Positions 26,409 through 35,761 of a stretch of DNA of 41,396 nucleotides are shown here, one piece after another. This stretch comes from GCA-2715645 sp042095375 (GTDB lineage Bacteria; Bacteroidota; Bacteroidia; Cytophagales; MED-G16): NCBI GenBank assembly GCA_042095375.1, contig JBELBJ010000009.1, positions 1 to 41,396 of the forward strand. The letters run 5' to 3'. Below the pieces are notes generated by a model. That model had not been told where the DNA came from. It worked only from the letters and a program-made list of their open reading frames with translations, and searched no databases. The position numbers were made by a program, and so were the translations under genes. Every line of letters starts with the position of its first letter. Within the stretch, counting starts at the first letter, position 1.

Positions 26409-27632
26409 ATGAACTTTTCTAGATTTATCTCAAATAGAATATGGAATAATAACTTTTCAAGTTTTTCATCACTAATAAGCAAAATAGCGATTGGAGGAAT
26501 TATTTTAGGAGTGACAATAATTTTATTATCTTTTTTTATTTTAAACGGTTTTAAAAATGAAATAAAAAATAATGTATATTCTTTTTCTGGTCATTTTAAT
26601 ATTTCTAAATACACAGGTAAATATAGTTATAAAGATAACCCTCTAGATTTAAATGTTGGTTTAAGTTCTCATTTGGGCGAATTGAATTATGTAAAATATT
26701 TCCATCCTTATATTTTGTCACCAATTTTGATTAAATCAAACTCTGATGACATTGAAGGTGTACTATTTAAAGGAGTTGATGAAAATTTCAATTCGGATCT
26801 ATTTAATAGTAAAATAATTAAAGGTAACTGGTTAGATTTTAAAAAAAACAATGAATATTCTAATGAAATTATAATTAGTAAAAACTTACAAAAAGTTTTA
26901 GACGCTAAGATTGGTGATGATGTATATTTATATTTTGCAAATAATCCTCCAGTTTATAGAAAATTAAAATTAAAGGGAGTCTTTGAAACTGGTATGCAAG
27001 AATTTGATAATAATTTCATATTTGGAGATATTCTTCTTCTAAGAAAAATTTATAATTGGAATAATAGTTTAGTCTCTGGAGTAGAAGTTTTTGTTGAGAA
27101 TCAAAATAATTTAGAATTAATTTATAATGATTTAAAAACCAAAACTACTTTTGATGAATTTATTGAAAAAACTGATAATAAGTATATTCAAGTTTTTGAT
27201 TGGTTAAAACTTTTAGATAGAAATATATTAATATTTTTTACTTTAATTCTGTTTGTAGCATCATTTAATATGATTTCAATTTTATTAATTCTAATTATGG
27301 AGAGAATTAGAATGATTGGCATTCTTAAGGCATTAGGTTCAAATAACAATCAAATAAAAAACATTTTCTTATATAATGGCCTAAGGTTGATCTTCTTAGG
27401 TTTATTTTTAGGAAATCTAATCAGTATTATACTTGCTATTTTTCAAGATAAATTTAAAATATTAAAACTTGATAAAAGTAGTTACTACATGGATTATATC
27501 CCAATAGGATGGGATTTATATGCTCTTATTAAATTAAATTTATTGATATTTATTGTAATTTTTTTAGTGATTTTTTTACCAATACTTGTTATAAATAGAA
27601 TAAAGGTTTTAGACTCAATTAAATTTAGTTGA
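26409..27632 (+). CDS. ABC transporter permease, LolC/LolE-FtsX type
   Basis: 407 residues with the four-helix FtsX/LolC layout: one membrane helix at about 25-48 (KIAIGGIILGVTIILLSFFI), a large periplasmic domain (50-265), then three helices in the C-terminal third. RIRMIGILKALGSNN is the coupling segment seen in this family. The probable role is releasing lipoproteins from the inner membrane as part of a Lol-type complex. A LolD-like ATPase is encoded 7.5 kb away at 35091, not adjacent. The last 8 nt overlap the convergent glycosyltransferase gene. Confidence 0.9.
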   Translation: MNFSRFISNRIWNNNFSSFSSLISKIAIGGIILGVTIILLSFFILNGFKNEIKNNVYSFSGHFNISKYTGKYSYKDNPLDLNVGLSSHLGELNYVKYFHPYILSPILIKSNSDDIEGVLFKGVDENFNSDLFNSKIIKGNWLDFKKNNEYSNEIIISKNLQKVLDAKIGDDVYLYFANNPPVYRKLKLKGVFETGMQEFDNNFIFGDILLLRKIYNWNNSLVSGVEVFVENQNNLELIYNDLKTKTTFDEFIEKTDNKYIQVFDWLKLLDRNILIFFTLILFVASFNMISILLILIMERIRMIGILKALGSNNNQIKNIFLYNGLRLIFLGLFLGNLISIILAIFQDKFKILKLDKSSYYMDYIPIGWDLYALIKLNLLIFIVIFLVIFLPILVINRIKVLDSIKFS

Positions 27633-28365
27633 TTTTATAATTTGTAAAAAAACTAAAAATTTTCATTTTTATTATTCCAAATATTGCTTCACCAAATATT
27701 GAAAAAGACATTTTTGACTTTCCTCTTATTCTATCCTTAAAAATTATAGGAATTTCTTTTATTATAAAATTTAATTTTGTTGCAATAAATTTTAATTGAA
27801 TTTGGAATGCATAACCTTCAAACATTATATTATATTTTAAAATACTTTTTAATGCAAATAAAGAATATCCGTTAAACCCACCAGTTGTATCTTTAACCTT
27901 AATTCCTGTAACTAGATTTACATATCTATTCGCAAAATATGATAACAATACTCTTTCAATTGGCCAATTAACAACAGTAATTCCTTTTATGTATCTTGAT
28001 CCAATAACTACATCTATTTTGTTTTTTGAAATTTGATTTTGTAAGATTTCAAGATCTTTTGGATTATGTGATCCATCAGCATCTAGCTGAAAAATATAAG
28101 AATATTTTTTTGATATAGCATAATTAAAACCTTCTATATAAGCTGATCCTAACCCTTTTTTATTACTTCTTTCTAGAAGATAAATATTAAAATTATATTT
28201 TTTACTTTCAATTATTTTTTTTACAATTTCTCCAGTTTTATCTGGAGAATTATCATCTACAACAATAATATCAAATTGTGTTTTAAGAATAGATATTTTA
28301 TCTATAGTAATAGTTATATTTTCTTTTTCATTGAATGTAGGAATAATTACAACATTTTCATTCAT
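27625..28365 (-). CDS. polyprenol monophosphomannose synthase-like GT2
   Basis: A 246-residue enzyme of the Dpm1-like GT2 subfamily: IPTFNEKENI (8-17), VVDDNSPDKTGEIV (35-48), the metal motif Asp95-Ala-Asp97 in QLDADGSH, VIGSRYIKG, and DTTGGFNGYS. There is no C-terminal membrane domain. It probably transfers a hexose, typically mannose, from its nucleotide form to a polyprenyl phosphate at the inner membrane, supplying lipid-linked sugar for exported glycans or glycoproteins. Confidence 0.91.
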   Translation of the reverse strand: MNENVVIIPTFNEKENITITIDKISILKTQFDIIVVDDNSPDKTGEIVKKIIESKKYNFNIYLLERSNKKGLGSAYIEGFNYAISKKYSYIFQLDADGSHNPKDLEILQNQISKNKIDVVIGSRYIKGITVVNWPIERVLLSYFANRYVNLVTGIKVKDTTGGFNGYSLFALKSILKYNIMFEGYAFQIQLKFIATKLNFIIKEIPIIFKDRIRGKSKMSFSIFGEAIFGIIKMKIFSFFTNYKIN

Positions 28366-28465
28366 ATTAAAATGTATTTTAAATCAATTTATTAATAAAT
28401 TTGTTAAAGCAAAATATAACTTTTTTAAAAAGAGTTAAATTTCTTTAATTAGTTCATTATTTTTT

Positions 28466-30259
28466 ATGAATATAGAAAAAAAGCTTAAAACATCAGTATC
28501 ATCAGCAATAAATTCTATTTATAGTCATGATGTAAAAAGTGATGAAATCCAAATTCAATCTACATCAAATGAATATGAAGGTTATTATACTATACTTTTA
28601 TTTTTTCTTTCAAAAATTTTTAATGAGAACCCAGCTAAAATTGGTGAAAAAATTGGAAATTATTTAATTAAAAATGAAGATTTTATAGAATCATTTAACG
28701 TAGAGAGAGGATTCCTAAATATTGATATTAATAAAATTTATTGGTTAAAATTATTTGATAATATTTATTCTGAAAAAGATTGGGGATTTAAAAAGAATAC
28801 AGGTAAAGAATTAATGGTTGAATTTTCCTCTCCAAATACCAATAAACCACTTCATCTAGGTCATTTAAGGAATATTTTTCTCGGAGATTCAATCTCTAGA
28901 ATATTAAAAGCTGTTGGTTATAAGGTTCATAGAGTTCAGATTATCAATGATAGAGGAATACATATATGTAAATCTATGATAGCATGGATGAAATTTGGTA
29001 AGGGAGATTCACCTGAGAAATCTGGAATTAAAGGTGATCATTTCGTTGGTAAATATTATGTTTTATTTCAAGAAGAACTTAATAGACAAATTGATAAAAA
29101 AATTAAAAAAGGTGCAACCAAAGAAGAAGCAGAAAAGAACACTAAGATATTTAATGAAGCAAAGGATCTTTTAATAAAATGGGAGAATGGAGATTCTGAG
29201 ATAATTAATTTATGGAAAAAAATGAATAAGTGGGTATATGAAGGCTTTAGTAGAACATATGAGACATTGGGTGTTGATTTTGATAAAATATATTATGAAT
29301 CAGAAACCTATTTATATGGAAAAAAAGAAGTTGAAAAGGGACTTAAAAAGAAAATATTTTTCAAAAAAGATGATAATTCTATTTGGGTAGATTTAAATAA
29401 ATATGGACTAGATGATAAGCTCTTGGTCAGAAGTGATGGAACTTCAGTATATATAACTCAAGATATAGGCACAGCGATATTAAGGTTTAGAGATTTTCCA
29501 AAAATTGAAAAACAGATTTATACTGTTGGAAATGAGCAAGAATATCATTTTAAGGTTCTATTTAAAATATTAGAAATTCAGGGTTTTGATTGGGCAAAAG
29601 AATGTTATCATCTTTCTTATGGTATGATTGATTTACCTTCTGGTAAAATGAAGTCAAGAGAAGGTACAGTTGTTGATGCTGATAAATTACTAGAAGAAAT
29701 GGTTCTTATCTCTGAGGAAAGAACTAAGGAATTAGGTAAGATTAATGATTTTAATAAAAATGAACAAAAATTATTATTTGATAAAATTGCATTATCTGCT
29801 ATTAAATATTTTTTATTAAAAATTGACCCAAAAAAATCCATGCTATTTGACCCTGATGAATCTATAGATTTTCAAGGAAATACCGGTCCTTTTATCCAAT
29901 ATACTTATGCTAGAATTATATCTATTTTAGAACGAGCAAAAGATAAAGGCATTAAAGAAGACTTTAAAACAAATTTAAATGTTAAAAGTATTAATGAATT
30001 TGAAAAAAAAATAATCTATTTATTAAGTATTTTTCCTGATAAAATATTAATCGCTGCATCTGATTATTCTCCCTCAATAATAGCAAACTATATTTACGAT
30101 CTATCAAAAGCCTATAATAGGTTTTATCATGAAATTTCAATTTTTAAAGAACAAGATAATGAAACAATTCTTTTTAGAATATCGTTATCTAAATCTGTCA
30201 GCAAAATTATATCTAGTGCTATGAAACTTTTAGGTATTAATATGACTAACAAAATGTAA
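28466..30259 (+). CDS. argS: arginyl-tRNA synthetase
   Basis: 597 residues, class I. The HIGH-type motif is HLGH at 130-133 within SSPNTNKPLHLGHLRN. The KMSKS-like loop is degenerate (GKMKSREG), as in many ArgS proteins. The N-terminal tRNA-binding domain precedes residue 110, and NTGPFIQYTYAR marks the start of the anticodon-binding helical domain. Only 3 nt separate it from the glutathione peroxidase gene. A tRNA-Arg gene lies 3.4 kb downstream. Confidence 0.97.
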   Translation: MNIEKKLKTSVSSAINSIYSHDVKSDEIQIQSTSNEYEGYYTILLFFLSKIFNENPAKIGEKIGNYLIKNEDFIESFNVERGFLNIDINKIYWLKLFDNIYSEKDWGFKKNTGKELMVEFSSPNTNKPLHLGHLRNIFLGDSISRILKAVGYKVHRVQIINDRGIHICKSMIAWMKFGKGDSPEKSGIKGDHFVGKYYVLFQEELNRQIDKKIKKGATKEEAEKNTKIFNEAKDLLIKWENGDSEIINLWKKMNKWVYEGFSRTYETLGVDFDKIYYESETYLYGKKEVEKGLKKKIFFKKDDNSIWVDLNKYGLDDKLLVRSDGTSVYITQDIGTAILRFRDFPKIEKQIYTVGNEQEYHFKVLFKILEIQGFDWAKECYHLSYGMIDLPSGKMKSREGTVVDADKLLEEMVLISEERTKELGKINDFNKNEQKLLFDKIALSAIKYFLLKIDPKKSMLFDPDESIDFQGNTGPFIQYTYARIISILERAKDKGIKEDFKTNLNVKSINEFEKKIIYLLSIFPDKILIAASDYSPSIIANYIYDLSKAYNRFYHEISIFKEQDNETILFRISLSKSVSKIISSAMKLLGINMTNKM

Positions 30260-30262
30260 CTT

Positions 30263-30862
30263 ATGAAGTGGTTTATTATAATTTCTGCAGTTTTCTTTAT
30301 TAGCATGATTTTTAATTCATTTTACAGTTTCATGTTTAATAGTGTTTCGGAAATTAAACAGGATAATAAAAAAGAATTAAATTCTGATTCGTTTTATAAT
30401 TTATCTGCTTTATCTATCGATGGTAATATGATTAATTTTAAAAGTTTTAAAGGAAAAAAGGTTCTAATTGTAAATGTTGCTTCAGAATGTGGTTACACAA
30501 ATCAATATGATGATTTACAATATCTTCACAGAAAATATTCTAATCGTCTTGCTATTTTAGGTTTTCCATCTAATAATTTTGGTAAACAAGAACCTAGTTC
30601 TAATGTCAATATTCTTGAATTTTGTCAATCAAACTTTGGTGTTGAGTTTCAGATGTTTCAAAAAACTGATGTTGTAGGAGAAAAATCTCACCCAGTTTAT
30701 AAGTGGCTTTCTTCGTCCACTTTAAATGGTTGGAATGATAAGTCGCCCAAATGGAATTTTTATAAATATTTAATTGATGAAAACGGAAAATTGTCTAAAG
30801 TTCTAGCTTCTTCAATAAATCCAAGAGATTCAATAATTACTGATTTTATTGAAGCTGATTAA
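30263..30862 (+). CDS. glutathione peroxidase family protein, membrane-anchored or exported
   Basis: 199 residues: a hydrophobic N terminus (4-26) followed by the GPx domain. The catalytic residue is cysteine, Cys76 in NVASECGYT, with Gln109 (FGKQEP) and Trp164-Asn165 (KWNFYKYL) completing the usual tetrad. Cys-type bacterial enzymes mostly reduce hydroperoxides with thioredoxin rather than glutathione. The extra N-terminal segment puts the domain on the outer side of the membrane. The stop overlaps the stop region of the convergent gene by 4 nt. Confidence 0.93.
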   Translation: MKWFIIISAVFFISMIFNSFYSFMFNSVSEIKQDNKKELNSDSFYNLSALSIDGNMINFKSFKGKKVLIVNVASECGYTNQYDDLQYLHRKYSNRLAILGFPSNNFGKQEPSSNVNILEFCQSNFGVEFQMFQKTDVVGEKSHPVYKWLSSSTLNGWNDKSPKWNFYKYLIDENGKLSKVLASSINPRDSIITDFIEAD

Positions 30863-31233
30863 TCTATGTAGGGGTCTTGATTTAAATTCTTTAGAAATAT
30901 TTTTCTTATCGACTGCCCAAAGATTGAACCTATTCCACCTAAAATACCACCTATTGAACTAGAAATGGTTAATAGAATTATATTATTATTTAAAAATAAA
31001 ATGTTAGCTATTTTTTGAGAGATAATCGAATAGGTTTCAACATCTAATTGAAACATTAGTACAAGCCATGCTAAAAATATCCCAAGAAACCCACTTATAA
31101 AATGACTAAGTAAATTATCAATAAAAATAAGTCCTACAATTATTGGATAAATAACAATTAACCACCAATGATTATCAAACCCAAAAAAATATGTAAAAAG
31201 AAAAATTATAAATACTCTAATAAGAAAATTCAT
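30859..31233 (-). CDS. small multi-pass membrane protein, function unknown
   Basis: 124 residues with about four hydrophobic segments (5-17, 24-38, 44-64, 79-104) and a short basic C-terminal tail. GGILGGIGSIFGQSIRK is the most distinctive part. I do not recognise the family with confidence. Its ATG overlaps the TGA of the upstream penicillin-acylase gene (ATGA), so the two are probably co-expressed. Confidence 0.75.
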   Translation of the reverse strand: MNFLIRVFIIFLFTYFFGFDNHWWLIVIYPIIVGLIFIDNLLSHFISGFLGIFLAWLVLMFQLDVETYSIISQKIANILFLNNNIILLTISSSIGGILGGIGSIFGQSIRKIFLKNLNQDPYID

Positions 31234-33641
31234 TTTTTAAATTTTTTGCTAAATAACATTTGATTCTCAATTTTTTCAGAAAGATTATCAAATAATAGTC
31301 TATTGTATTTTCCTAATGACCAATCTTTAATCATGGAGCTATAATTAATATTTCCTGGATTTCCACTTTGACCACCAGGATATACACCCCATGCTTTAGT
31401 TCCATCTGGATCCAATTCAACGATCATTCTCCATGATGGGCCGTGATATTTGCTTGCTGCATTAAGAATATTTCTATTTCCTCCAATATTTATATTAGAA
31501 ACACTAAAATCTTCTATACCTAAAATATGTCTTACAGTTGTGTTCTTATAATTTTTCCATGAAATATCATTAGAATTGGCTTCTTTCCAAGCTTCAATAG
31601 AGTCTTTTGTAAGTTTAAATGATAAATTAATTATATCGTTTAGGTTTTCTGTTTTTTCTGTTGAGATAATATCATAATATTTTAATTCCGGATAATTTTT
31701 AATCAAATAGTAGGTATTATATTTTGTTGGTTTTCTATAATTAAATTTCATAGTATCAAACTCATCCCATATTTTTTTTCTTAAAAAATGATGCCAAGTT
31801 TCAAAAATTGATTCTTCAATACTTTTTGGATCTGAAAAATAATCCCATTTTTTTAGATTTTTAATGTATGATTTTTTAATATCATCAAAATTTATTGTAT
31901 CAATTTTTTCTAGTAAAATAGGTAGTATTTCATATGCTATGTAATTAAAATTATCATTTTGAATATTTTTAACATCCTCGATTGTTGCATTTAGAATGGT
32001 TTCTAATCTATCATTAAGTCTTCTGCCTCTGTAGTATTCATAATTATGACTATAGGTATAATATGGATAAGATTTATCGGATGGGTGTTGATTTGCAGAA
32101 CTTACATAATTTCTTTCTGGATTTACCATTGATAATGCATGATCAAACGGTATATACCCTGACCATTCGTGATCTCTTTTGCTTCCATCCAATAGAAATT
32201 TACCTTGCTCCTTCCATTTTATTGGAAATTTACCAGCAATTGTTATTCCTATGTCACCAGAAGTTGTAGCGTAAGCAAAATTTTGAGCTGGTCCTTCAAA
32301 ATAAGACAGGGCTTCTTTAATTTCTTTTATATTTTTTGCTCTATTAAGTTTAAAGAATGTTTTATATTCAATAGATGCATCATGTGCAATCCATCTCATG
32401 GCCAAATCAACTTTATCATTATTACCTAAAAAATTTCTATCATATGATATTGGTCCATGATGTGTGAAAATGATAGTATCATATATAGGGTTTGAGTTTT
32501 TGATATTAAATTTTTCTATGATTTTCTCTGTTTTTAACCATTTTCCATCAAAAAAATATTCTTTTCTATTATTATCCTTAAATTTAATTTTGTAGAAATC
32601 AACTACATCTCTAGTAGCATTTGTTTCTCCCCATGCGATGGAATCATTAAAACCAATAATTATTCCGGGGGCACCTGGAAGACTTACACCCATAGTATTA
32701 ACAGTTGGTGAATTCAAATGAATTGCATACCAGATAGATGGAAGATTTAAAGATAAATCTGGTTGACTGCCTAGTATAGGGTATCCATTTTTTGTTCTTT
32801 TCCCAGATATTGCAAAATTATTACTGCCATTATATGGATCAGGTTTTTTATAAGTTTCATCAATTAAAATTTTAGGATAAATGGTATCTCTTTTTCTTGA
32901 TGATTTTTGAGGTGAAAATTCAAAACTTGTATTTCTAGGAATAATTGGATCAACTTCTTGATGAATTTCTGGAAAAAGAAAATCATATTCTTCCTTTCCT
33001 AATAATTCTAATAAATAAGTATCTTCAATATCTTGATTTCCTCTAGAAAGCATATCGGACATTTGTTCCATCAAAAGAAATGATTTTAAAATAGTCCACT
33101 TCTCAGGTTTATAGTTTAATAATTTATATTCTATAGGTAAATCTTTAACATCATTTGATGATATAAAATCGTTAATTCCATTTGTATAAGCTTCAATAAA
33201 TTCTAAAGTTTCTTTATCTTTTTTTGAAACTTCTAAAGTATTTTTTGCAGCATATAAAAGACCTTTTCTTCTTGATTCTCTGTCCCTTGAAAGTGCTCTT
33301 TCACCAAAAATTTCTGATAACCTACCGGATGTTGACATAATTTGAAATTCCATTTGCCAAAGCCTATGAAATGCATGCATATATCCTTGAACATAATAAA
33401 GATCTTTATCATTTTTTGCATAAATATGGGGTATTAAAAGGCTATCAATTTGAAGAGTTACATCATCTTTAATTCCAGGTAAATCAATATCATGGAATCT
33501 ATTAACCAATCCATTTTGTATAAACCCAGAATAGGGATTTAAGAATTTTCCAAGAGGGGGAAGATTAAAAACAGATGAGTTTAATAAGTAAATAAAAGTT
33601 ATTAAAATAAAAAATAGAAATATAGATTTTATTGTCTTCAA
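31230..33641 (-). CDS. penicillin acylase family (Ntn-hydrolase) protein
   Basis: 803 residues. A hydrophobic signal (4-21) is followed by the alpha-chain region (HIYAKNDKDLYYVQGYMHAFHRLWQ is typical). After a spacer comes the nucleophile Ser273 in NGSNNFAISG, where autocleavage would release the beta chain. NYSSMIKDW near the C terminus also fits the S45 family. Members cleave amide bonds in penicillins, acyl-homoserine lactones or acyl-amino acids; the substrate is unknown here. It would act in the periplasm. It has its own good promoter and is followed by a small membrane protein gene with ATGA overlap. Confidence 0.92.
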   Translation of the reverse strand: MKTIKSIFLFFILITFIYLLNSSVFNLPPLGKFLNPYSGFIQNGLVNRFHDIDLPGIKDDVTLQIDSLLIPHIYAKNDKDLYYVQGYMHAFHRLWQMEFQIMSTSGRLSEIFGERALSRDRESRRKGLLYAAKNTLEVSKKDKETLEFIEAYTNGINDFISSNDVKDLPIEYKLLNYKPEKWTILKSFLLMEQMSDMLSRGNQDIEDTYLLELLGKEEYDFLFPEIHQEVDPIIPRNTSFEFSPQKSSRKRDTIYPKILIDETYKKPDPYNGSNNFAISGKRTKNGYPILGSQPDLSLNLPSIWYAIHLNSPTVNTMGVSLPGAPGIIIGFNDSIAWGETNATRDVVDFYKIKFKDNNRKEYFFDGKWLKTEKIIEKFNIKNSNPIYDTIIFTHHGPISYDRNFLGNNDKVDLAMRWIAHDASIEYKTFFKLNRAKNIKEIKEALSYFEGPAQNFAYATTSGDIGITIAGKFPIKWKEQGKFLLDGSKRDHEWSGYIPFDHALSMVNPERNYVSSANQHPSDKSYPYYTYSHNYEYYRGRRLNDRLETILNATIEDVKNIQNDNFNYIAYEILPILLEKIDTINFDDIKKSYIKNLKKWDYFSDPKSIEESIFETWHHFLRKKIWDEFDTMKFNYRKPTKYNTYYLIKNYPELKYYDIISTEKTENLNDIINLSFKLTKDSIEAWKEANSNDISWKNYKNTTVRHILGIEDFSVSNINIGGNRNILNAASKYHGPSWRMIVELDPDGTKAWGVYPGGQSGNPGNINYSSMIKDWSLGKYNRLLFDNLSEKIENQMLFSKKFKK

Positions 33642-33657
33642 AGGAATTATTTTTTTG

Positions 33658-33687
33658 CAAATTTATTTATTGAAATAGAAAAACAAA
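33658..33687 (-). promoter_or_regulatory. promoter of the penicillin-acylase gene, Bacteroidetes type
   Basis: On the minus strand: TTTG (33684-33687), an 18-nt spacer, then TAAATTTG (33658-33665), a full match to TAnnTTTG. The start of transcription would be near 33652, about 11 nt before the ATG, downstream of the tRNA-Arg gene. Confidence 0.72.
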
Positions 33688-33705
33688 TTGTTTTAATGAT
33701 TTTTG

Positions 33706-33779
33706 TGCGTTCGGAAGGATTCGAACCCTCAACCCCCAGAGCCGAAATCTGGTATTCTATCCAGTTGAACTACGAACGC
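33706..33779 (-). tRNA. tRNA-Arg (anticodon TCG)
   Basis: A 74-nt cloverleaf on the minus strand. The acceptor stem GCGTTCG pairs with CGAACGC and the discriminator is A; the T arm contains GGGTTCGAATCC; the anticodon stem CCAGA/TCTGG encloses the loop TTTCGGC, giving anticodon TCG for arginine CGN codons. CCA is not encoded. It lies 21 nt after sucC with no promoter of its own visible, so it is probably cut from the sucC transcript. Confidence 0.95.
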
Positions 33780-33800
33780 TAAAATTAATTTATTATAATC

Positions 33801-35009
33801 TTAGAGTATTTCGTTTACTTTTTCAGCAGCTTCTTTTAATGTTATTGCAGAAAAAACTTTAAGACCAGAATTATCTATAATTTTTGCACCCTCTTTGGAA
33901 TTTGTACCTTGAAGTCTTACAATTATTGGAATATTAACATCACCAATATTTTTATAAGCTTCAACAACTCCATTTGCTACTCTATCACACCGAACTATAC
34001 CACCAAAAATATTTAGTAAAATAGCTTTTACATTTTTATCTTTAAGTATGATTCTGAAACCTGTTTCTACGGTTTCTGCACTAGCATTACCACCTACATC
34101 AAGAAAATTTGCTGGATCACCCCCAGAAAGTTTTATAATATCCATAGTAGCCATTGCTAATCCTGCTCCATTAACCATACACCCAACGTTTCCATCAAGT
34201 TTTACATAACTTAATCCAACTTTATTAGCTTCAACTTCTGCTGGATCCTCTTCTGATAAATCTCTTAATTCTTCAATATTTTTGTTTCTAAATAGAGCAT
34301 TATCATCGATATTTACTTTAGCATCAACAGCAAGAATTTTATTATCTGATGTTTTAAGTACTGGGTTTATTTCAAACATAGAAGAATCAGTGCTTTCATA
34401 TGCTTTGTATAAAGAAAAAATAAAATTAATCATTTCTTTAAGACCTTGACCTTTAAGACCAAGAGCAAAAGCAATTTTTCTAGCTTGAAAACCCTGAAGT
34501 CCAACATTCGGATCTATCCATTCTTTAATTATTTTTTCTGGAGTTTCTTCAGCAACTGTTTCAATATCCATTCCACCTTCAGATGAAGCCATAATTACGT
34601 TACAGCCTTTTACTCTATCAAGTAGAATACCTAAATAAAATTCTTTTGGATCTTCTTCTCCAGGATAATACACATCTTCAGCTATAAGAACCTTATTTAC
34701 AGTTTTCCCAGATGGACCTGTTTGATGAGTTACAAGTGTGCCATTTAATATATTTTTAGCTTTTTCTTCTACCTCATCAATATTTTTTGTAATTACAACC
34801 CCTTTTGATCCTGTTTCTTTTATGGTGCCCTTTCCTCTTCCTCCAGCATGAATTTGAGCTTTTATAACAAAAATATTAGAATTACCATTTTTAGAAAGTT
34901 TTAAAGCAGCATCTTTTGCTTCTTTTGGTGAATTGGCTACATGGCCCTCTTGAATTCTAACGCCAAAAGATTTAAGGACTTCTTTAGCTTGATATTCGTG
35001 AATATTCAT
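33801..35009 (-). CDS. sucC: succinyl-CoA synthetase beta subunit
   Basis: SucC is the nucleotide-binding subunit that, with SucD, makes succinate and ATP or GTP from succinyl-CoA in the TCA cycle. The 402 residues begin MNIHEYQAKEVL, the usual start of this ATP-grasp protein; KAQIHAGGRGKGTIK, EINPVLKT, NGAGLAMATMD and LNIFGGIVRCD are standard motifs. sucD is not adjacent, a common arrangement in Flavobacteriia as I recall it. tRNA-Arg follows 21 nt downstream. Confidence 0.97.
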   Translation of the reverse strand: MNIHEYQAKEVLKSFGVRIQEGHVANSPKEAKDAALKLSKNGNSNIFVIKAQIHAGGRGKGTIKETGSKGVVITKNIDEVEEKAKNILNGTLVTHQTGPSGKTVNKVLIAEDVYYPGEEDPKEFYLGILLDRVKGCNVIMASSEGGMDIETVAEETPEKIIKEWIDPNVGLQGFQARKIAFALGLKGQGLKEMINFIFSLYKAYESTDSSMFEINPVLKTSDNKILAVDAKVNIDDNALFRNKNIEELRDLSEEDPAEVEANKVGLSYVKLDGNVGCMVNGAGLAMATMDIIKLSGGDPANFLDVGGNASAETVETGFRIILKDKNVKAILLNIFGGIVRCDRVANGVVEAYKNIGDVNIPIIVRLQGTNSKEGAKIIDNSGLKVFSAITLKEAAEKVNEIL

Positions 35010-35090
35010 ATGTTATTTTTTGTATAAAATAAATGATTAATAATTAATAATACTAGTATAATTAGCTTATTTATTAGTTAATTTAGATTT

Positions 35091-35744
35091 ATGTTATTGC
35101 AGGGGAAAAAAATCTCCAAATCTTACAATAGAATCAATGTTTTAAATGATATTGACATATCTGTTTCTTCTGGCGAAATAATTTCTATAGTTGGGAAGTC
35201 GGGTGCTGGAAAATCTACATTATTGTATATATTAAGTTCCTTAGAAAACCCAGATAAGGGGGATGTGATGGTAGATGGAATTAATTTAAAATCTTTATCA
35301 AAAAATCAATTAGCTCACTTTAGAAATCAAAATATTGGTTTTATTTTCCAATTTCATAATTTGTTACCGGAGTTTGATGCTTTAGAAAATGTTTGTATCC
35401 CAGGTTATATGACAAATAAAAAAAAGAGAGATATTGAAGATCGAGGTAAATCTCTTTTAGATTTCTTAGATCTAAGTGAAAGAATGCACCATAGGCCGAG
35501 TGAACTTTCTGGAGGTGAACAGCAAAGAGTTGCAGTCGCTAGATCTTTAATAAATAATCCATCAATTATTTTTGCAGATGAACCATCAGGTAACCTTGAT
35601 TCATCCAATTCAAAACAATTATTTAATTTAATTAAAAAATTGAATAAAGAGTATGAACAAACATTTGTTTTGGTGACTCATAATTTAGATTTTGCATCTA
35701 TAGCTAAAAGAACTTTAAAGATTGAGGATGGGAAAATTAAATAA
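35091..35744 (+). CDS. ABC transporter ATP-binding protein, LolD-like
   Basis: 217 residues, a single ATPase domain. Walker A GKSGAGKS is at 35-42, the Q loop is in FQFHNLLPEF, the signature is LSGGEQQRVAVARSL, and Walker B is IIFADEPSGNLD. LLPEFDALENV and SGNLDSSNS are characteristic of the LolD/MacB group, so a role in lipoprotein release with a LolC/E-type permease such as the one at 26409 is likely but not proven. The EamA gene follows by 17 nt. Confidence 0.92.
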   Translation: MLLQGKKISKSYNRINVLNDIDISVSSGEIISIVGKSGAGKSTLLYILSSLENPDKGDVMVDGINLKSLSKNQLAHFRNQNIGFIFQFHNLLPEFDALENVCIPGYMTNKKKRDIEDRGKSLLDFLDLSERMHHRPSELSGGEQQRVAVARSLINNPSIIFADEPSGNLDSSNSKQLFNLIKKLNKEYEQTFVLVTHNLDFASIAKRTLKIEDGKIK

Positions 35745-35761
35745 TTTCTAAAAGTTCAAAA

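Noticed and set aside
28386..28401. 16-bp palindrome AATTTATTAATAAATT between the divergent GT2 and argS genes as an operator
   Set aside because: At this AT content several 16-bp palindromes are expected by chance in the window. The overlapping TAAATTTG (28396-28403) lacks a -33 partner and is more than 60 nt from argS.
30485..30495. Selenocysteine in the glutathione peroxidase
   Set aside because: The catalytic position is an ordinary TGT cysteine codon (Cys76), and the frame has no internal TGA.
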